The position numbers were made by a program, and so were the translations under genes. A DNA stretch of 64,000 nt, from the NCBI RefSeq assembly GCF_000980885.2, contig NZ_LBDA02000011.1, forward strand, positions 1 through 64,000, written 5' to 3'. The notes under the pieces were generated by a model. That model was not told where the DNA came from, made no database searches, and saw only the letters and a program-made list of their open reading frames with translations. This document shows positions 30,217-38,742 of the stretch, one piece after another. Origin of the DNA: Streptomyces malaysiense. Its GTDB lineage: Bacteria; Actinomycetota; Actinomycetes; Streptomycetales; Streptomycetaceae. Every line of letters begins with the position of its first letter. Position 1 is the first letter of the stretch.

Positions 30217-30247
30217 GGTGCCCCGCGGAGCGATTCCGCGGGGCACC
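30217..30247. terminator. Hairpin terminator between padR and the convergent SRPBCC gene
   Basis: A perfect 13-bp stem (30217-30229 with 30235-30247) and 5-base loop between the two convergent stop codons; it could serve both directions. Confidence 0.75.
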
Positions 30248-30272
30248 GGCCGCGTCCCCGCCTCGCCTCGCC

Positions 30273-30701
30273 TCAGCCGACCAGACCGGCCAGCCTGCGC
30301 AGCGACTCGGACAGGGCCGTCGTCGCCGAGTCCTTCAGCCGGGCAGCCATCAGCGACACGGCGGCACCGGTGAACTCGCCGTCGATGCGCAGCGCCGTGG
30401 CGTCCCCGTCCGGGGTGAGCGTGTAGCGGGTGGCGACGGTGACCGCCATCGGGCCCTTGCCGCGGATCGCGAACACCCGCGCCGGCTCCAGCTCCTCGAT
30501 CGTCCAGTCGACCTCGGCCGGGAACCCCATCAGCTTCATGTTCTCCCGGAACGTGCCACCCACCGCGAGCGGGCGGGGGCCGCCCGCCGGGAAGTCGGTG
30601 TGGGTGGCGTTCCACTCGCCGTACGACGACCAGTCGGTGAGCTGTGCCCACACCTTGTCGGCCGGTGCCTCGATGCGTGCCTCCGCGCTGACTTCGGCCA
30701 T
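30273..30701 (-). CDS. SRPBCC family protein
   Basis: 142-aa START/Bet v1-like fold (SRPBCC) protein: EARIEAPADKVWAQLTDWSS at the start, then FPAGGPRPLAVGGTFREN and a long C-terminal helix (LKDSATTALSESLRRLAGLV). Close relatives are annotated as Rv0910-type toxin or polyketide-cyclase-like proteins; they bind hydrophobic ligands. No antitoxin partner is adjacent, so a lipid- or ligand-binding role is more cautious. Confidence 0.85.
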   Translation of the reverse strand: MAEVSAEARIEAPADKVWAQLTDWSSYGEWNATHTDFPAGGPRPLAVGGTFRENMKLMGFPAEVDWTIEELEPARVFAIRGKGPMAVTVATRYTLTPDGDATALRIDGEFTGAAVSLMAARLKDSATTALSESLRRLAGLVG

Positions 30702-30746
30702 GCGACCACCCCTTCGGTTCGGGCGAACCCGGCTACGGTGTCGCGG

Positions 30747-30775
30747 AACGTAGCCGCAGGGCCGTGAACATTCAA
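30747..30775 (-). promoter_or_regulatory. Promoter for the SRPBCC gene
   Basis: On the minus strand TTGAAT (30775-30770), 17 bases, TACGTT (30752-30747), located 46 bases upstream of the ATG at 30701. It fits a vegetative promoter. Confidence 0.55.
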
Positions 30776-31055
30776 TACTGATGAACCGTCAGGAACCGGA
30801 GGGCGGCGGATGCCGTCAGCCGAGGCGCCGGCCCCCGCCCTCGCCCCCGCCTCCGCCCTCCATGTCCCGGGTGACGTACGGCGGCGTACGGCAGCACCCG
30901 GACGAGGGCGCGCGGGCCGGTGCGCGCCCCCGAGGCGGAACGGCTGAGATCTCCTCCCCAAGGATGAGATCGCCGACGGTGATGTCCACTCTGCGTGGGA
31001 CGCCCAAATGGTTCCGCTCGGGGATGACTCGGTCTGTTGTGACTGATGGGGTGGG
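30776..31055. other. Intergenic region before the Clp-N gene
   Basis: About 280 bases between divergent genes. No gene with normal composition and a start was found and no clear plus-strand promoter was recognised. Confidence 0.4.
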
Positions 31056-31694
31056 GTGGTGCAATCCCGTACCGCCCGTCCGGCCGCCCCCGAGTCCCAG
31101 GGGGCGCACCCGCACCAGGACGCCGCGGGGCTCGGCGCCGAGCTCGCGACGGTGGTCGCCGGTGCCCGCCGCCGGGCCGTACGGGACGGTGACCGGCAGG
31201 TCGACACCGCCCATCTGCTGCACTCGCTCCTCGAACAGGATCCCGAGGTGCGCGCCGTCGTCGGCGGCCCGCCCCAACTCGCCCGGCTCCTCGGCTACCT
31301 GGTGCAGCGCAGCATCGGCTACGGCCTGCGCTGGCAGGGCAGTGTGGAGGACTCCGGCGCCCACCCCGTCGTGCCCCGTCCCGCCGCGGGCGACGCGGGG
31401 GACTGGTCCCCGGCGGCGTCCGCCGCCCTGCACCGGGCCCGGGAGCGGGCGCGGCGGCGCGGCGGGTGCGCTGCCGACGCGCCCGACCTGTTCGCCGCGC
31501 TCGTCGCCGACCCGGACTCCCGGGCGGTCGAGGTGCTCGGGCGCGCGGGGATCGACGCGCGCGGGCTGTCCGAGCGGGTCTCCGCGCTGACCGCCGAGCG
31601 GGGTGCCGAGCGGGGCTCCGCCTGGACCGAGGCCGGTTCAGGAGACCGCGGCGTGGCCGGGTCCGGGGGGTTCGAGCAGGACAGGGCCTTCTGA
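31056..31694 (+). CDS. Clp N-domain (ClpR) protein
   Basis: 212 aa containing two Clp-N repeats without any ATPase module: VVAGARRRAVRDGDRQVDTA..HLLHSLLEQ (about 33-65) and the second half SPAASAALHRARERARRRGG..DLFAALVADPDSRAVEVL (about 115-165). Similar stand-alone proteins resemble ClpC1/ClpS-type adaptor or decoy modules that bind substrates or antibiotics; the function is inferred. The start is uncertain: tandem GTG codons at 31056 and 31059 lack a clear ribosome-binding site. Confidence 0.78.
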   Translation: MVQSRTARPAAPESQGAHPHQDAAGLGAELATVVAGARRRAVRDGDRQVDTAHLLHSLLEQDPEVRAVVGGPPQLARLLGYLVQRSIGYGLRWQGSVEDSGAHPVVPRPAAGDAGDWSPAASAALHRARERARRRGGCAADAPDLFAALVADPDSRAVEVLGRAGIDARGLSERVSALTAERGAERGSAWTEAGSGDRGVAGSGGFEQDRAF

Positions 31695-31794
31695 GACCGT
31701 CCCGGACCGCAGGCGGTGCCCCTCCCGGCGTCCATCCCCTGAGACAGGTGTCAACGGGGATGACGCTCCTGTCGCCTCCTGTCATCATGTGCCG

Positions 31795-32790
31795 GTGCGT
31801 ACCTCTGAGAGCAGTGACAGCGGCGGCAGAGGCGTCGGGCTGGGCCTCGCGCTCGTCTCCGCGCTGGCCTTCGGCGGGTCCGGAGTGGCGGCCAAGCCGC
31901 TGATCGAATCGGGCCTCGACCCGCTGCACGTGGTGTGGCTGCGGGTGGCCGGCGCCGCCCTGGTCATGCTGCCGCTCGCCTGGCGCCATCGCGCCCTGCC
32001 GCGGCGTCGTCCCGCGCTGCTCCTCGGGTTCGGACTGTTCGCCGTCGCCGGTGTCCAGGCCTGCTACTTCGCCGCCCTCTCCCGCATACCCGTCGGCGTG
32101 GCGCTGCTCGTCGAGTACCTGGCGCCCGCACTGGTGCTCGGCTGGGTGCGCTTCGTGCAGCGGCGGCCCGTCACCCGCGCCGCCGCGCTCGGTGTCGTCC
32201 TCGCGGCCGGCGGCCTCGCCTGTGTGGTGGAGGTCTGGTCCGGGCTGAGCTTCGACGCGCTGGGCCTGGCGTTCGCGCTCGCCGCCGCCTGCTGCCAGGT
32301 CGGCTACTTCATCCTGTCCGACCAGGGCGGCGACGCGGGCACGGAGGCACCGGACCCGCTCGGCGTCATCGCCTACGGTCTGATCGTGGGCGCCCTCGTG
32401 CTCACCGCCGTCGCCCGCCCCTGGGAGATCCACTGGGCCGGACTCACCGGTTCGGCGCGGATGAACGGCACCGCCGTACCCGCCCTCGCCCTGCTCGGCT
32501 GGATCGTGCTCGTCGCCACGGTGGCCGCCTACGTCACCGGTGTGCTGTCGGTACGACGGCTGTCCCCGCAGGTCGCCGGGGTAGTGGCCTGTCTGGAGGC
32601 GGTGATCGCGACGGTGCTGGCGTGGGTGCTGCTCGGTGAGCACCTGTCCGCGCCGCAGGTCTTCGGCGGTGTCGTCGTCCTGGCCGGCGCGTTCATCGCC
32701 CAGTCCGCCGCGCCCGCCAAGAAGTCCCTGGAACCGGTGGCCGCCGGCGGCCCGGAAAGAGCGTTGTCCGGACAGCGCACCTCCGCCTAA
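31795..32790 (+). CDS. EamA/DMT-family exporter (first)
   Basis: 331 aa, ten membrane helices in two EamA repeats (first from LALVSALAFGGSGVAAKPLI, second from DALGLAFALAAACCQVGYF; the last pair includes PQVAGVVACLEAVIATVLAW). DMT exporters remove metabolites such as amino acids; the substrate is unknown. Start chosen at GTG 31795; GTG 31789 is in frame and there is no ribosome-binding site, so a leaderless mRNA is possible. Confidence 0.88.
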   Translation: MRTSESSDSGGRGVGLGLALVSALAFGGSGVAAKPLIESGLDPLHVVWLRVAGAALVMLPLAWRHRALPRRRPALLLGFGLFAVAGVQACYFAALSRIPVGVALLVEYLAPALVLGWVRFVQRRPVTRAAALGVVLAAGGLACVVEVWSGLSFDALGLAFALAAACCQVGYFILSDQGGDAGTEAPDPLGVIAYGLIVGALVLTAVARPWEIHWAGLTGSARMNGTAVPALALLGWIVLVATVAAYVTGVLSVRRLSPQVAGVVACLEAVIATVLAWVLLGEHLSAPQVFGGVVVLAGAFIAQSAAPAKKSLEPVAAGGPERALSGQRTSA

Positions 32791-32980
32791 AGTGCCGGTC
32801 ATGCCGTCCACGCTCGTACTTCCGCCCCCGGCCGCCTGAGGCGGGCCCCGGGACACCCGCCCGGCGCGACGAGCGCCGGGCCGGACGGTGCTGCCCGCAG
32901 ACGAAGTCCGCGCGGCCCGATCGATCGGGCCGCCCTCGAACTTCCGCACCTCCAGGGTGCGTTCCTGCGGAGAGACTTCC

Positions 32981-34033
32981 TTGTCGAACTCGAACTCGAA
33001 CTCGAACTCGAACTCGATCGCGACCGCGACCGCGAACGCTTTCGCGCGGTCGAACGCCGCCGGCCTGCCCGTAGGGCGCGGCCTGCTCTATCTGATCGTC
33101 ACCGGTGCCGCCTGGGGCACCGCCGGGGCCGCCGCCTCCCTGGTGTACCGGACCAGCGACATGGGCGCATTCGGCCTCTCCTTCTGGCGCTGCGCGCTGG
33201 GGCTCCTGCTGCTGCTCGCCGGCCGCGGCCTGCGCCCGCGGTCCCGCCCGGTCCCGGCCGAGCCGACGGCGCGCCGGGTGCTGAAGGCCGTTGCCACCGG
33301 CCTCGGGCTCGCGGTGTTCCAGACCGCCTACTTCGCGGCCGTGGCGGCCACCGGACTCGCCGTGGCCACCGTCGTCACCCTCGGCGCGGGCCCCGTGCTG
33401 ATCGCGCTCGGGGCCCGGCTGCTGCTCGGTGAACGGCTCGGCACGGGCGGCGTCCTGTCCGTGGCCGGGGCCCTCGCCGGACTCGGCGTGCTGACCTTCG
33501 GCGACTCGGCCGCGGCCGTCCGCCCCGCGGGTGTGCTGCTCGCGCTGCTGTCGGCCGCGGGCTACGGCGCCATGACCCTGCTGACCCGCTGGTGGGGCCG
33601 GGACGGTGGCGCCGACGCCTCCGGGACCACCGTATGGGCCTTCGCGGTGACCACCCTGTGCCTGCTGCCGTTCGCGCTGCACGAGGGGCTGCTCCCGCAC
33701 ACCGGCCACCCTGCCCGGCTGCTGTGGCTCCTGTGCTACATCGCCGCCGTGCCCACGGCGCTCGCGTACGCCCTGTACTTCGCGGGCGCGGCCGTCGTGC
33801 GGTCCGCCACCGTCTCCGTGATCATGCTCCTCGAACCGGTGACCGCGGCCGTGCTCGCCGTGCTCCTGCTCGGTGAGCGGCTCACGGTCACCACTGTGAT
33901 CGGCACCTCGCTGATGCTCACGGCGGTGGCGGGCCTGACCGTGGGCGAGACGGTGTCGCGCGGCGGCGGCCGCCCGGCGGAGCCCGGTGGCGACCCGGCC
34001 GCGCCGCGGGCCGGTCACTCCCCGGCGAGGTAG
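32981..34033 (+). CDS. EamA/DMT-family exporter (second) with an Ser-Asn repeat N-terminus
   Basis: 350 aa from TTG 32981, supported by GGAGAG at 32969-32974 with a 6-base spacer. The codons right after the start are a hexamer repeat that encodes (Ser-Asn) five times. Ten membrane helices follow from [20 protein letters not shown], with both EamA halves (second near [19 protein letters not shown]). The substrate is unknown. The 3' end overlaps the convergent PPOX gene by 19 bases. Confidence 0.85.
   Translation: MSNSNSNSNSNSIATATANAFARSNAAGLPVGRGLLYLIVTGAAWGTAGAAASLVYRTSDMGAFGLSFWRCALGLLLLLAGRGLRPRSRPVPAEPTARRVLKAVATGLGLAVFQTAYFAAVAATGLAVATVVTLGAGPVLIALGARLLLGERLGTGGVLSVAGALAGLGVLTFGDSAAAVRPAGVLLALLSAAGYGAMTLLTRWWGRDGGADASGTTVWAFAVTTLCLLPFALHEGLLPHTGHPARLLWLLCYIAAVPTALAYALYFAGAAVVRSATVSVIMLLEPVTAAVLAVLLLGERLTVTTVIGTSLMLTAVAGLTVGETVSRGGGRPAEPGGDPAAPRAGHSPAR
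32984..33017 (+). repeat. TCGAAC hexamer tandem repeat at a translation start
   Basis: Five perfect TCGAAC units (32984-33013) plus a partial TCGA, beginning directly after the TTG start codon at 32981. Gain or loss of a unit keeps the reading frame but changes the number of Ser-Asn pairs and the mRNA structure at the start. Confidence 0.95.
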
Positions 34034-34695
34034 TCCGGCAGCCCGATCCCGGACGCCAGGTCGGCGTTCGGGACCGGGGCGTCGTACCCCTTGCGGAGCG
34101 GTACGACGCCGGCCCAGTGGGGGAGGGCGAGGTCCTCGGGCTCGTCGTTGGCGCCGCCGCTGCGGATCTTCGCGGAGACCTCGTCCAGGTCCAGCCGGAT
34201 CACCGCGGTGGCGGCCAGCTCCTTCTTGTTCGCGGGCCGCGAGTCGGCGGCGCGCCCCGCCACGACGTGGTCCACCAGGGCGTCCAGCGCGCGGCGCCGC
34301 TCCTCGGGGTCGGTGACCTCGTGCGCGATGCCGTGCACCATCACCGAGCGGTAGTTGATCGAGTGGTGGAAGGCGGAGCGGGCCAGCACCAGACCGTCCA
34401 CATGGGTCACGGTCAGGCACACCTCCAGGCCCGGGTCGGCGGCGCCGGTCATCCGCAGCGGGCGCGAACCGGTCGAGCCGTGGACGTAGAGCCGCTCGCC
34501 CACCCGGCCGTACAGCGTGGGCAGCACCACGGGGGCGCCGTCGCGGACGAAGCCCAGATGGCAGACGTACCCCTCGTCCAATATCGCGTGCACCACCTCC
34601 TTGTCGTACGACGCCCGGTCCGCCGCGCGCGTGGGCACGGTGCGGTCGGTCGGGGCGTACTCGGTGGGGTGGGTTCCCGCGGTGGTGCCCGGCAT
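34015..34695 (-). CDS. PPOX-class flavin-binding protein
   Basis: 226 aa of the pyridoxamine 5'-phosphate oxidase fold, FMN-binding type: [40 protein letters not shown], and [15 protein letters not shown]. The C-terminal part ([20 protein letters not shown]) matches the longer flavin-nucleotide-binding subgroup. The substrate is unknown. GGAGGGACC precedes the ATG. It is divergent from the MocR gene at 34758, the usual layout for a MocR target gene. Confidence 0.86.
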   Translation of the reverse strand: MPGTTAGTHPTEYAPTDRTVPTRAADRASYDKEVVHAILDEGYVCHLGFVRDGAPVVLPTLYGRVGERLYVHGSTGSRPLRMTGAADPGLEVCLTVTHVDGLVLARSAFHHSINYRSVMVHGIAHEVTDPEERRRALDALVDHVVAGRAADSRPANKKELAATAVIRLDLDEVSAKIRSGGANDEPEDLALPHWAGVVPLRKGYDAPVPNADLASGIGLPDYLAGE

Positions 34696-34731
34696 GACGG
34701 TCCCTCCAACGCGATGCCGAGAGGCGATCGC

Positions 34732-34764
34732 TTTTGTACTAGTGCATAATTGGTTTTGTGCTAG
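34732..34764. promoter_or_regulatory. Direct-repeat operator and -10 between the PPOX and MocR genes
   Basis: TTTTGTACTAG (34732-34742) and TTTTGTGCTAG (34754-34764) are direct repeats spaced 22 bases, two helical turns. Between them CATAAT (34745-34750) is a strong -10 that would start transcription at about the GTG 34758, giving a leaderless mocR mRNA. Tandem direct repeats are the known binding mode of MocR/PdxR regulators. Confidence 0.65.
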
Positions 34765-36089
34765 GAGAGTATCGGATCGAGGGCCGCGGCGCAGCCGAGA
34801 TCGCGGCCGATGTCGAGCGCGCGGTGGGTACCGGGGAGCTGCGCCCCGGCCAACCGCTGCCGCCCATGCGGGAACTGGCCACCCGGCTGGGGGTGAACCC
34901 CAACACCGTCGCGGCCGCGTACCGCACGCTGCGTGAGCGCGGGGTGATCGAGACCGCCGGGCGGCGCGGCAGCCGGGTGCGGCCCAAGCCGGTCACCACC
35001 GGACGCGATCAGCTGCGGGTGGAGGTGCCGCCGGGCGCCCGCGACCTGTCCACCGGCAACCCGGACCCGGACCTGCTGCCCCGGCTCGCCCCGGCGCTCG
35101 CCGTGGCGGCCGAGGCGGGGGACCGGCGGCCCGTCCTCTACGGCGACGACCCGGTCGACCCCGGTCTGATCCGCGTGGCCCGCGCCGAACTCGCCGCCGA
35201 CGGCGTGCCCGCGGGGCCCCTCACCGTCACCTCGGGCTCCCTCGACGCCATCGAACGCGTCCTCGCCGCTCACCTCCGACCGGGTGACGCGGTCGCCGTC
35301 GAGGATCCCGGCTGGGGGAGCGTCCTCGACCTGTTGCCGGCGCTCGGCCTGCGCACGGTCCCGGTGGGCGTGGACGACGACGGGCCGTCCCCCGAGGACC
35401 TGGCCCGCGCGCTGGCCGGGGGAGCGCGGGCGGTGATCGTCACCGCCCGCGCCCAGAACCCGACCGGCGCCGCCGTGACCGCCGCCCGCGCGCGTGCCCT
35501 GCGCGCGGTGCTGCGCGCGCATCCGAACACCCTGCTGATCGAGGACGACCACGGCCACGGCATCGTGGACCTGCCCCCGCACCCCCTCGCGGGCGCCACC
35601 CGGCACTGGGCCTTCGCGCGCTCCGCCGCCAAGACCTACGGCCCCGATCTGCGTCTCGCCGTCCTCGCGGGCGACCCGGTGACCGTCGACCGGGTCCGCG
35701 GCCGACTGCGCCTCGGACCCGGCTGGGTGAGCCTGCTGCTCCAGCGTGCGGTGGCGCATCTGTGGACGCGGGGGGTGGTGGACCGTACGGCGGTGGCGGA
35801 GTCGTACCGCGCCCGGCGGCAGCCGCTGATCGACGCCCTGGCCGCCCGGGGCGTCGAGGCCCGCGGCCGCACCGGCATGAACATCTGGATCCCGGTACCC
35901 GACGAGACCACCACCGTCGCCCGCCTGCTCCAGTCGGGCTGGGGCGTCGCCCCGGGCGCCCGCTACCGCCTGACCAGCCCCCCGGCCGTCCGGATCACGG
36001 TGTCCCCGCTGACCCCGGCGGACATCGGGCCGCTGGCGGAGGCGATCGAGGCGGCGGTACGACCGTCACCCTCGCGCGCCTATGGCTGA
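34758..36089 (+). CDS. MocR-type regulator (GntR HTH fused to aminotransferase fold)
   Basis: 443 aa. A GntR winged helix (about 8-75; AADVERAVGTGELRPGQPLP, RLGVNPNTVAAAYRTLRERG) joined to a fold-type I PLP domain (about 90-435). The PLP lysine is K292 in SAAKTYGPDLRL, and AQNPTGAAVT and EDDHGHGIV are also kept. MocR proteins sense PLP or amino-acid-derived ligands and usually control a divergent gene, here the PPOX protein. The GTG start lies at the predicted transcription start. Confidence 0.9.
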   Translation: MLGEYRIEGRGAAEIAADVERAVGTGELRPGQPLPPMRELATRLGVNPNTVAAAYRTLRERGVIETAGRRGSRVRPKPVTTGRDQLRVEVPPGARDLSTGNPDPDLLPRLAPALAVAAEAGDRRPVLYGDDPVDPGLIRVARAELAADGVPAGPLTVTSGSLDAIERVLAAHLRPGDAVAVEDPGWGSVLDLLPALGLRTVPVGVDDDGPSPEDLARALAGGARAVIVTARAQNPTGAAVTAARARALRAVLRAHPNTLLIEDDHGHGIVDLPPHPLAGATRHWAFARSAAKTYGPDLRLAVLAGDPVTVDRVRGRLRLGPGWVSLLLQRAVAHLWTRGVVDRTAVAESYRARRQPLIDALAARGVEARGRTGMNIWIPVPDETTTVARLLQSGWGVAPGARYRLTSPPAVRITVSPLTPADIGPLAEAIEAAVRPSPSRAYG

Positions 36090-36103
36090 CGACGCGCCGC
36101 GCG

Positions 36104-36160
36104 GGGGCACGGGGAACCGCGTGCCGCCAGTACCGGCGGCACGCGGTTCCGCGGTGCCCC
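36104..36160. terminator. Large hairpin between MocR and the third DMT gene
   Basis: A perfect 16-bp stem (36113-36128 with 36135-36150) with outer arms GGGGCAC (36104-36110) / GTGCCCC (36154-36160), between two convergent genes. It is a likely bidirectional terminator. Confidence 0.75.
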
Positions 36161-36164
36161 GCCC

Positions 36165-37109
36165 TCAGGCGCGCTTCTTCCCCCGCACCTGGGTGAGCGC
36201 CGCCCCGGCGAGCACGATCGCCGCGCCCACGGGCGTGTTCCAGCGCAACGACTCCCCGAGGATCGCCACGCCCGCCGCGGTCGCGATCACCGGAATGAAG
36301 TACGTGACCATCTGCGCCGTCGTGGGTCCGACCTCGGCGACCAGTCCGTACTGGAGCAGCACCGCGAGCCCCGTCCCGAGCGCCCCCAGCGCGGCGACGG
36401 CCAGCAGCGGCACCGGGGCGAAGTGCTTCGGCATGCCCGTGAACAGCGGTGTGACGACGGCCAGCTGGACCGTGGCCATCAGAAGTTGCCCGCCGGTCAT
36501 CGAGAGATGGGAGTCGCCCGTGCCCGCCAGCGTCCGCCGGACGTAGATCCAGCCCACCGGATAGCTCAGCGAGGCGAGCAGGGCCATCGCCGTGCCGGTG
36601 GCGTCGAGGCCGTGGAAGCCCTGCCAGGCGCCGAGCACCGTCAGCACCCCGAGGAACCCGAGCCCCAGCCCGGCCACCCGGACCCGCGTGGGCCGGTCCT
36701 CGGAGAGCGCGACCACGGACAGCGCCATGCCCCACAGCGGAGACGTCGCGTTGCAGATGCCGGCCAGCGTGGACGGGATGGTCAGCTCGGAGTACGCGAA
36801 GAGGGAGAACGGCAGGGCGTTCAGGAAGAACGCGGCGACCGCCATGTGCGCCCACAGCCGGCCCCCGCGCGGCAGCCGCTCCCGCTTGACGGCCATCGCC
36901 GCCACCAGCACCGCCGTACCGAAGACCAGCCGGCCGAGGGTGACCTGGAACGGGGCGAACCCGCTCGTCCCCACCTTGATCAGCAGAAAGCTGAAGCCCC
37001 AGATCAGGGACAGGGCGCCGAAGCGCAGCCGCCAGTCGAGGCGGGGGCGGGGGTGTGACTGGTCAGGGGTGGCGGGGGACTGGGTCCGGGATGCGGTGAC
37101 CGTGCTCAT
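36165..37109 (-). CDS. EamA/DMT-family exporter (third)
   Basis: 314 aa, ten membrane helices in two EamA repeats (RFGALSLIWGFSFLLIKVGT; second repeat from DATGTAMALLASLSYPVGW; last helices PVGAAIVLAGAALTQV). ATG 37109 is used because the membrane protein begins normally there; longer frames lack support. It is divergent from the LysR gene at 37184, which probably controls it. The substrate is unknown. Confidence 0.87.
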   Translation of the reverse strand: MSTVTASRTQSPATPDQSHPRPRLDWRLRFGALSLIWGFSFLLIKVGTSGFAPFQVTLGRLVFGTAVLVAAMAVKRERLPRGGRLWAHMAVAAFFLNALPFSLFAYSELTIPSTLAGICNATSPLWGMALSVVALSEDRPTRVRVAGLGLGFLGVLTVLGAWQGFHGLDATGTAMALLASLSYPVGWIYVRRTLAGTGDSHLSMTGGQLLMATVQLAVVTPLFTGMPKHFAPVPLLAVAALGALGTGLAVLLQYGLVAEVGPTTAQMVTYFIPVIATAAGVAILGESLRWNTPVGAAIVLAGAALTQVRGKKRA

Positions 37110-37133
37110 GACGACAACGATGCGGGACCAGAC

Positions 37134-37180
37134 CTCGTAGCACAATCGAGAAATCTCACCGGGTATCTCGTAGGATCTCT
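37134..37180. repeat. CTCGTAG direct repeats in the DMT / LysR divergent promoter region
   Basis: CTCGTAG occurs at 37134-37140 and 37167-37173, 33 bases apart (about three turns). ATCTC recurs three times between and after them. This is a candidate LysR binding region in a 74-base divergent promoter. Confidence 0.45.
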
Positions 37181-37183
37181 TAT

Positions 37184-38086
37184 ATGTTGAACTTGGAGCG
37201 CCTGCGCACCCTGGACGCCCTGGCCCGGCACGGCTCGGTCAGCGCGGCCGCCGACGCGCTGCACGTCACCACGTCCGCCGTCTCCCAGCAACTGGGCAAG
37301 CTGGAACGAGAGATCAACCAGCAGCTCCTCGCCAAGAACGGCCGGGGCGTGCGGCTCACCGACGCCGGCCGGCTGCTCTCGGAGCACGCGGCGCGCATCC
37401 TGTCGCAGGTGGAGCTCGCCGAGTCGGACCTGGAGGCGCACCGCGGGCAGGTCGTCGGCGAACTGCGGCTGTCCGCGTTCCCCACCGCCGCGAGGGGCCT
37501 GTTCCCGGTGGCGCTGCGGGCGCTGCGCGTCGAGCACCCGGGGCTGCGGGTGCGCTCCAGCGAGCTGGAGCCGGAACACGGCATCGCCGCCGTGGTGCGC
37601 GGCGACCTCGATCTCGCGGTGGTCCTGGACTGGTACAACAAGCCGATGCCGGTGCCCGACGGACTGGTCAAGGCACCCCTCCTGGACGATCCGGCGGGGG
37701 TCGCCGTGCCCGCCGGACACCGGCTCGCCGGCCGCGAGGAGGTGGATCTCGCCGAGTTCGCCGAGGACGAGTGGATCACCTGGGGCGAGGGCGAGTTCTG
37801 TCACGAGTGGCTGATGTTCACCCTGCGCTCCAAGGGCGTCGAGCCGATCGTCGGTCATCGCGCGGGCGAGACCCACACCCAGCTCCAGCTGGTGGCCGCC
37901 GGCCTGGGGGTGTGCATCGCCCCGCTGCTGGGCCGCCATCCGGTGCCGGACGGCGTGGTCCTCGTACCGCTCACCCAGCGCGTGCGCCGGCACGTCTATG
38001 TCGTCTGGCGGGCCGACGCCGACCGGCGTCCCTCCATCCGCGCGGCGGTCGAGGCCCTGCGCACGGCCGCGCGGAAGGTCGACTGA
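37184..38086 (+). CDS. LysR-family transcriptional regulator
   Basis: 300 aa. N-terminal winged helix (LRTLDALARHGSVSAAADAL, TTSAVSQQLGKLEREI) and periplasmic-binding-like sensor domain (about 92-295). It shares the 74-base promoter region with the divergent EamA exporter at 36165-37109, so it probably activates that gene in response to the exported compound. AGGA at 37172-37175 may be the ribosome-binding site. Confidence 0.92.
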   Translation: MLNLERLRTLDALARHGSVSAAADALHVTTSAVSQQLGKLEREINQQLLAKNGRGVRLTDAGRLLSEHAARILSQVELAESDLEAHRGQVVGELRLSAFPTAARGLFPVALRALRVEHPGLRVRSSELEPEHGIAAVVRGDLDLAVVLDWYNKPMPVPDGLVKAPLLDDPAGVAVPAGHRLAGREEVDLAEFAEDEWITWGEGEFCHEWLMFTLRSKGVEPIVGHRAGETHTQLQLVAAGLGVCIAPLLGRHPVPDGVVLVPLTQRVRRHVYVVWRADADRRPSIRAAVEALRTAARKVD

Positions 38087-38123
38087 CCCGGGCTCCAGGG
38101 GGTCCCCGGCTTCCCCGGCCGCC

Positions 38124-38594
38124 TCACAGGGAGCCGAGTTTGCGGAAGTCCCAGGAGACGATCCGCTCCGGAACCAGCCGCGCCCAGGCGTGCCGGCCGT
38201 CGTGCGGCAGCTCGTCCAGGCCGAAGTACTTGCGGGCGAACGCCTTCTCCACGGCGGCGAGTTCGGCGCAGGGCCGGCCCGTGCGGGGCGCCTCGCCGAC
38301 GAACTCCACCCGGCCCGCCAGCTCGGCCCCGCGCAACTCGCCGTACTCCTCGCCCGAGTCCACCACCACCGCCACCCGGGGATCGCGGCCGAGCTGGTTC
38401 CAACGGCGGCTGCGCACCAGCGAGTAGAGCCACAGCGCGCCCCCCTCCCAGAGGAACCACAGCGCGCTCGCGTGCGGGGCGCCGTCGGCGGAGACGGTCG
38501 CGACCCGGCAGGTGCGCCGCCCGGCCAGGAACGCGTCCAGTTCGCCGGGCGTCATCATGATCCTGCGGCCCCGGCGCTGTGGAGTGACGGGCAT
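38124..38594 (-). CDS. PPOX-class flavin/F420-dependent protein
   Basis: 156 aa, split-barrel PPOX fold: CRVATVSADGAPHASALWFL and DPRVAVVVDSGEEYGELRGA are typical of the F420/FMN-dependent subgroup of actinobacteria; the C-terminus is EKAFARKYFGLDELP. The cofactor and substrate are not determined. ATG 38594 has GAGGGGG upstream; the conserved core begins at TPGELDAFLAGR. Confidence 0.82.
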   Translation of the reverse strand: MPVTPQRRGRRIMMTPGELDAFLAGRRTCRVATVSADGAPHASALWFLWEGGALWLYSLVRSRRWNQLGRDPRVAVVVDSGEEYGELRGAELAGRVEFVGEAPRTGRPCAELAAVEKAFARKYFGLDELPHDGRHAWARLVPERIVSWDFRKLGSL

Positions 38595-38742
38595 GCGGCC
38601 CCCTCGTCGTCGTACCGGAAGACACCTTCGACGGCGATCCTCCGACAACACGCCGGCGAAGGGAACGCTCCGGTCCCCTCGTCTTCCCTCTCCCGCGCGC
38701 CGCCGCTACTCTCACCGCCCCGGCTCCGGTGAAAGGCAGGCG

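Noticed and set aside
30273..30701. Toxin-antitoxin pair at the SRPBCC (Rv0910-like) gene
   Set aside because: No small antitoxin gene is adjacent; a ligand-binding SRPBCC protein is the safer reading.
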